Positions 61,701 through 64,000 of a stretch of DNA of 64,000 nt are shown here, one piece after another; within the stretch, counting starts at the first letter, position 1, and each line of letters begins with the position of its first letter. The notes beneath the pieces are model-generated. The model did no database searches. It worked only from the letters and a program-made list of their open reading frames with translations, and had not been told where the DNA came from. Source of the DNA: Daphnia carinata (Eukaryota > Arthropoda > Branchiopoda > Diplostraca > Daphniidae); the NCBI RefSeq assembly GCF_022539665.2, contig NC_081332.1, positions 3,381,884 through 3,445,883 on the forward strand. Reading direction: 5' to 3'. The position numbers were made by a program, and so were the translations under genes.

Positions 61701-63917
61701 TCACGAATTACCTCAATAATGGCAGCTGTGTAAAATTGATACAGGGGCTCGTCGGCGAAATGACTACTGATATACAATTCCTCCGACTCGATTGGCGATT
61801 GCAGATCCAGATAATTGCGGACATTGTCCTGTTGTGTTGAACGCTCTGGCGCAGAAGCCAAATCACCGACGCCCATATAAGTTTCGCTGGAATGGCGCGA
61901 AGAAGTCACGCTAGCCATGGACAGTCGGCTGTAAGGTGTGCTCAACGAGGTAAGTGGAGCACTGCTTTCGTCTTTGGACCTCTGTCCATGTGTAACGAAA
62001 GCAATGTCGCTATAATTCATCGATTGATCCATTAACAGGGATCGTTCAGCGGCTATCCGGCTCTCACTGAAGGCCGTTGGCAGCCTCGAAAGAGGCTTTT
62101 TAGCTGGAACGCTGGCCAGCGGAGGAGGTGATGCTGCCAAGGCAGATTCGGCCGCCGCATGTTGTTGCCATACCGGAGATTTAACTGGTGGAGCAGGTGG
62201 AGCAGTTTTAGGTCGAACGGTTGATTGATATTGTGGACCAATAGAGAAGGCGGAAGATATCCTCTTTGGTCGAACGGGCACTTTGGAAGAATCGGGAGAC
62301 TGAGGACTTATCAATGGTGGCACTGGACTGGGCGTCGACACCGGTTCGGGACTGGACGCCTCGCTGACTGCAGGACTTTTGTTATTGGTTCTGTAATTTT
62401 AGAAAAACAAAATAATAAGGTCATCATATTTTTGCCTCTTAAAAACCTTTGATTAAAAAAAAAAAAAGATATGGTGAGTGACAAGTTATTCTAGTTGATA
62501 AATTCCTTATTTTTTGTTTTCAAAACAGGTTTTTCTTTTTCTAAACAGGAGAAACGACACATGTCTTTTGGTGTGGAGGGAAGCAGCACGTACTTGACTG
62601 GTGTCGTTGGCTGCTCGATAGTCAACGTCAGATAGAAAGTCGAAGCTTTTTCTTTGTTTCCAGTGACACCATAAGTGGGTGACACGATAGTCATCCGCCG
62701 TCGAATTTGGCGCATCGCCCATGTGCCTTTCTTCTTGTGGTCACTGCTGTTTGGACGAACCTCCGGATGTCCTGGAGAAGTTGGCGATGATGGCGAATAG
62801 ATTGGCTCTTTATTGGCTGCTCCATTGTTACTCTTATCCGGAGACATTTCCCGCCTCGAAGCGGATGGTTTAAAGACTTCACTCAGATCTGCTACGCTTG
62901 CCGTGCTCTTCTTTTTGATGCGCGTGATGGATTTACCAATGTCCGTCTTGGTCGTAGTCCAGTTACGACGCAGTCGGCGCATTTGCTCACCAGCCAAATC
63001 AGCGAATCGACCGATTTTCACTTGACCCGACCGTAACGATGGATCTTCGCTCTCTTTGGACCGTTCCGATCCGGATCTCGATCCAGGACGTTCTCTCGAT
63101 GTATCCGATGTTGCATCCTTTTTTTGTTAAATATTTAAATAAATTTTATTTTCATAAAATAGATATGGATGAAAGTACATACCAGTCCTCGTACGACGAC
63201 CTCTTCGAAAGCGTCATCCGAATCGAATGAATCGTCGAAGCTGTCGTCGTGATGATCCAAAAGTGTCACAGAAGCCGCGGCTCCCATTGATGTCAATCGC
63301 GGATTAATAACTTCGTAAAGGGCCTCGTAGTGATGGTCGTCCGCCAGATCATCGCCATCGCTTTCACCTGGATCCAGCGATTTAATCAAAAAGAGGTAAA
63401 TATGTGAAAGACGTGGTAGGTAACAACAAAGGGATATAAACAGTAAAGAGTCATTGGTCCCGTTTTGTTCGTTCGCTTTCCCCCTTAAATTTTTAAAGAG
63501 CTATCCTCTTTTTCTACTTATCAGATGGTCACGGATACAAACGGAGATCCCCCGGAAGAGGAGAAAGTTCTAGGACGAACAAAAATTCTTTTTCTTCGTG
63601 ACCGCAGAATTGCGAAAGATGATGTCCGCCTGCGTGCGAAGAGAAACAAAAGAGGACAAACCTTCCAACCAGCAAGCTACTGACTGCATTTCTATCGTGT
63701 CTTCAACTGTGACATTCCTCATCGCTTGAATGTTATTCCTACCACCGGAAGGCGGCAGGGGGGCTGGTGGACGACATCCGTCCAACTTGGGAGCAACTGG
63801 CTCGACTAGACCTTCAAGGGAATTGGCCAGGCAAATACGTGACGTGGACGACACGTACACTTGATACGGATCGTTGTCCTTTTGGCTGCGGGATCGATCC
63901 GTTTTCACGTTCCTCAT
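58752..63917 (-). CDS. Exn: Ephexin-type RhoGEF (DH-PH-SH3), at least 1087 aa, 5' end near or beyond the window edge
   Basis: Ephexins are Dbl-family exchange factors for Rho GTPases, acting downstream of Eph receptors in axon guidance and synaptic homeostasis. Minus-strand exons: 63917-63662, 63367-63183, 63117-62594, 62390-61712, 61645-61444, 61380-61014, 60954-60750, 60682-60423, 60352-60190, 60126-60010, 59932-59845 and 58969-58752, summing to 3264 bases with all phases consistent. Residues 1-548 are Ser/Pro-rich and disordered, with basic patches (RRLRRNW, RIKKKS). DEPLYQFYTAAIIE at about 535-548 matches the family's pre-DH motif. DH is about 622-810 (QRKLQEAKFELITSEASYL; CR3 LPMQRITRLPLLV). 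PH is about 840-985 (VYVFLFTDLLVITKKKG). SH3 is about 987-1040 (WYQGER...GWFPGNYTVE), followed by a charged tail. The first exon stays open upstream of the ATG at 63917, so more N-terminal sequence is possible. Confidence 0.93.
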
Positions 63918-64000
63918 CAACGCTCCTTGGAACTCTGAAAGCTGAGCAGGGAGTGGCTGATGGCTGATGGAGCGGAGACGAGCCGGGAGTGGCGGTCGGG

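Overview
The window is animal nuclear DNA. It has spliced genes with GT-AG introns (many under 100 bases, some of 0.4-2 kb), canonical AATAAA signals, a TATA-box actin gene, and very many A/T and G/C homopolymer runs between genes. The recognisable proteins (a mol-type Duox maturation factor, an MSL1-type PEHE protein, an ephexin RhoGEF) and the gene density fit an arthropod. The compact introns and homopolymer-rich spacers fit a branchiopod crustacean such as Daphnia. The species is inferred; no diagnostic sequence proves it.

Layout. 1-10.7 kb: homopolymer-rich DNA with no convincing gene. 10.7-12.1 kb: possible small minus-strand unit. 12.37-13.37 kb: intact single-exon gene for an unrecognised 333-residue basic protein with an internal repeat. 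13.4-24.4 kb: no convincing gene. 26.5-32.5 kb (+): seven-exon mol/DUOXA gene. 36.2-36.8 kb (+): Blos1 (BLOC1S1/GCN5L1), tail-to-tail with pym (36.9-37.6 kb, -). 37.7-43.5 kb: spacer. 43.5-45.5 kb (+): actin. 47.0-48.9 kb (-): msl-1. 52.2-57.5 kb (+): neprilysin-type M13 peptidase, tail-to-tail with an ephexin-type RhoGEF (58.75 kb to the window edge, -) whose 5' end may lie outside.

All splice models were assembled by hand from splice sites, reading phase and family similarity. Every multi-exon model closes in frame: mol 603 aa, Blos1 123 aa (145 from an upstream in-frame ATG), pym 214 aa, actin 376 aa, msl-1 507 aa, neprilysin 875 aa, ephexin at least 1087 aa. The genes are not a pathway cluster. 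They cover oxidative-burst enzyme maturation, lysosome-related organelle or mitochondrial biology, exon-junction-complex recycling, cytoskeleton, chromatin acetylation, peptide degradation and Rho signalling.

The best second looks are: an actin 3' UTR hairpin with two competing 3' arms around the poly(A) signal; an in-frame upstream start on Blos1 that encodes a mitochondrial-presequence-like leader; the orphan repeat protein at 12.4 kb; the pym poly(A) signal overlapping its last codons; and the divergent C-terminus of MSL1. I found no clearly novel multi-gene system.
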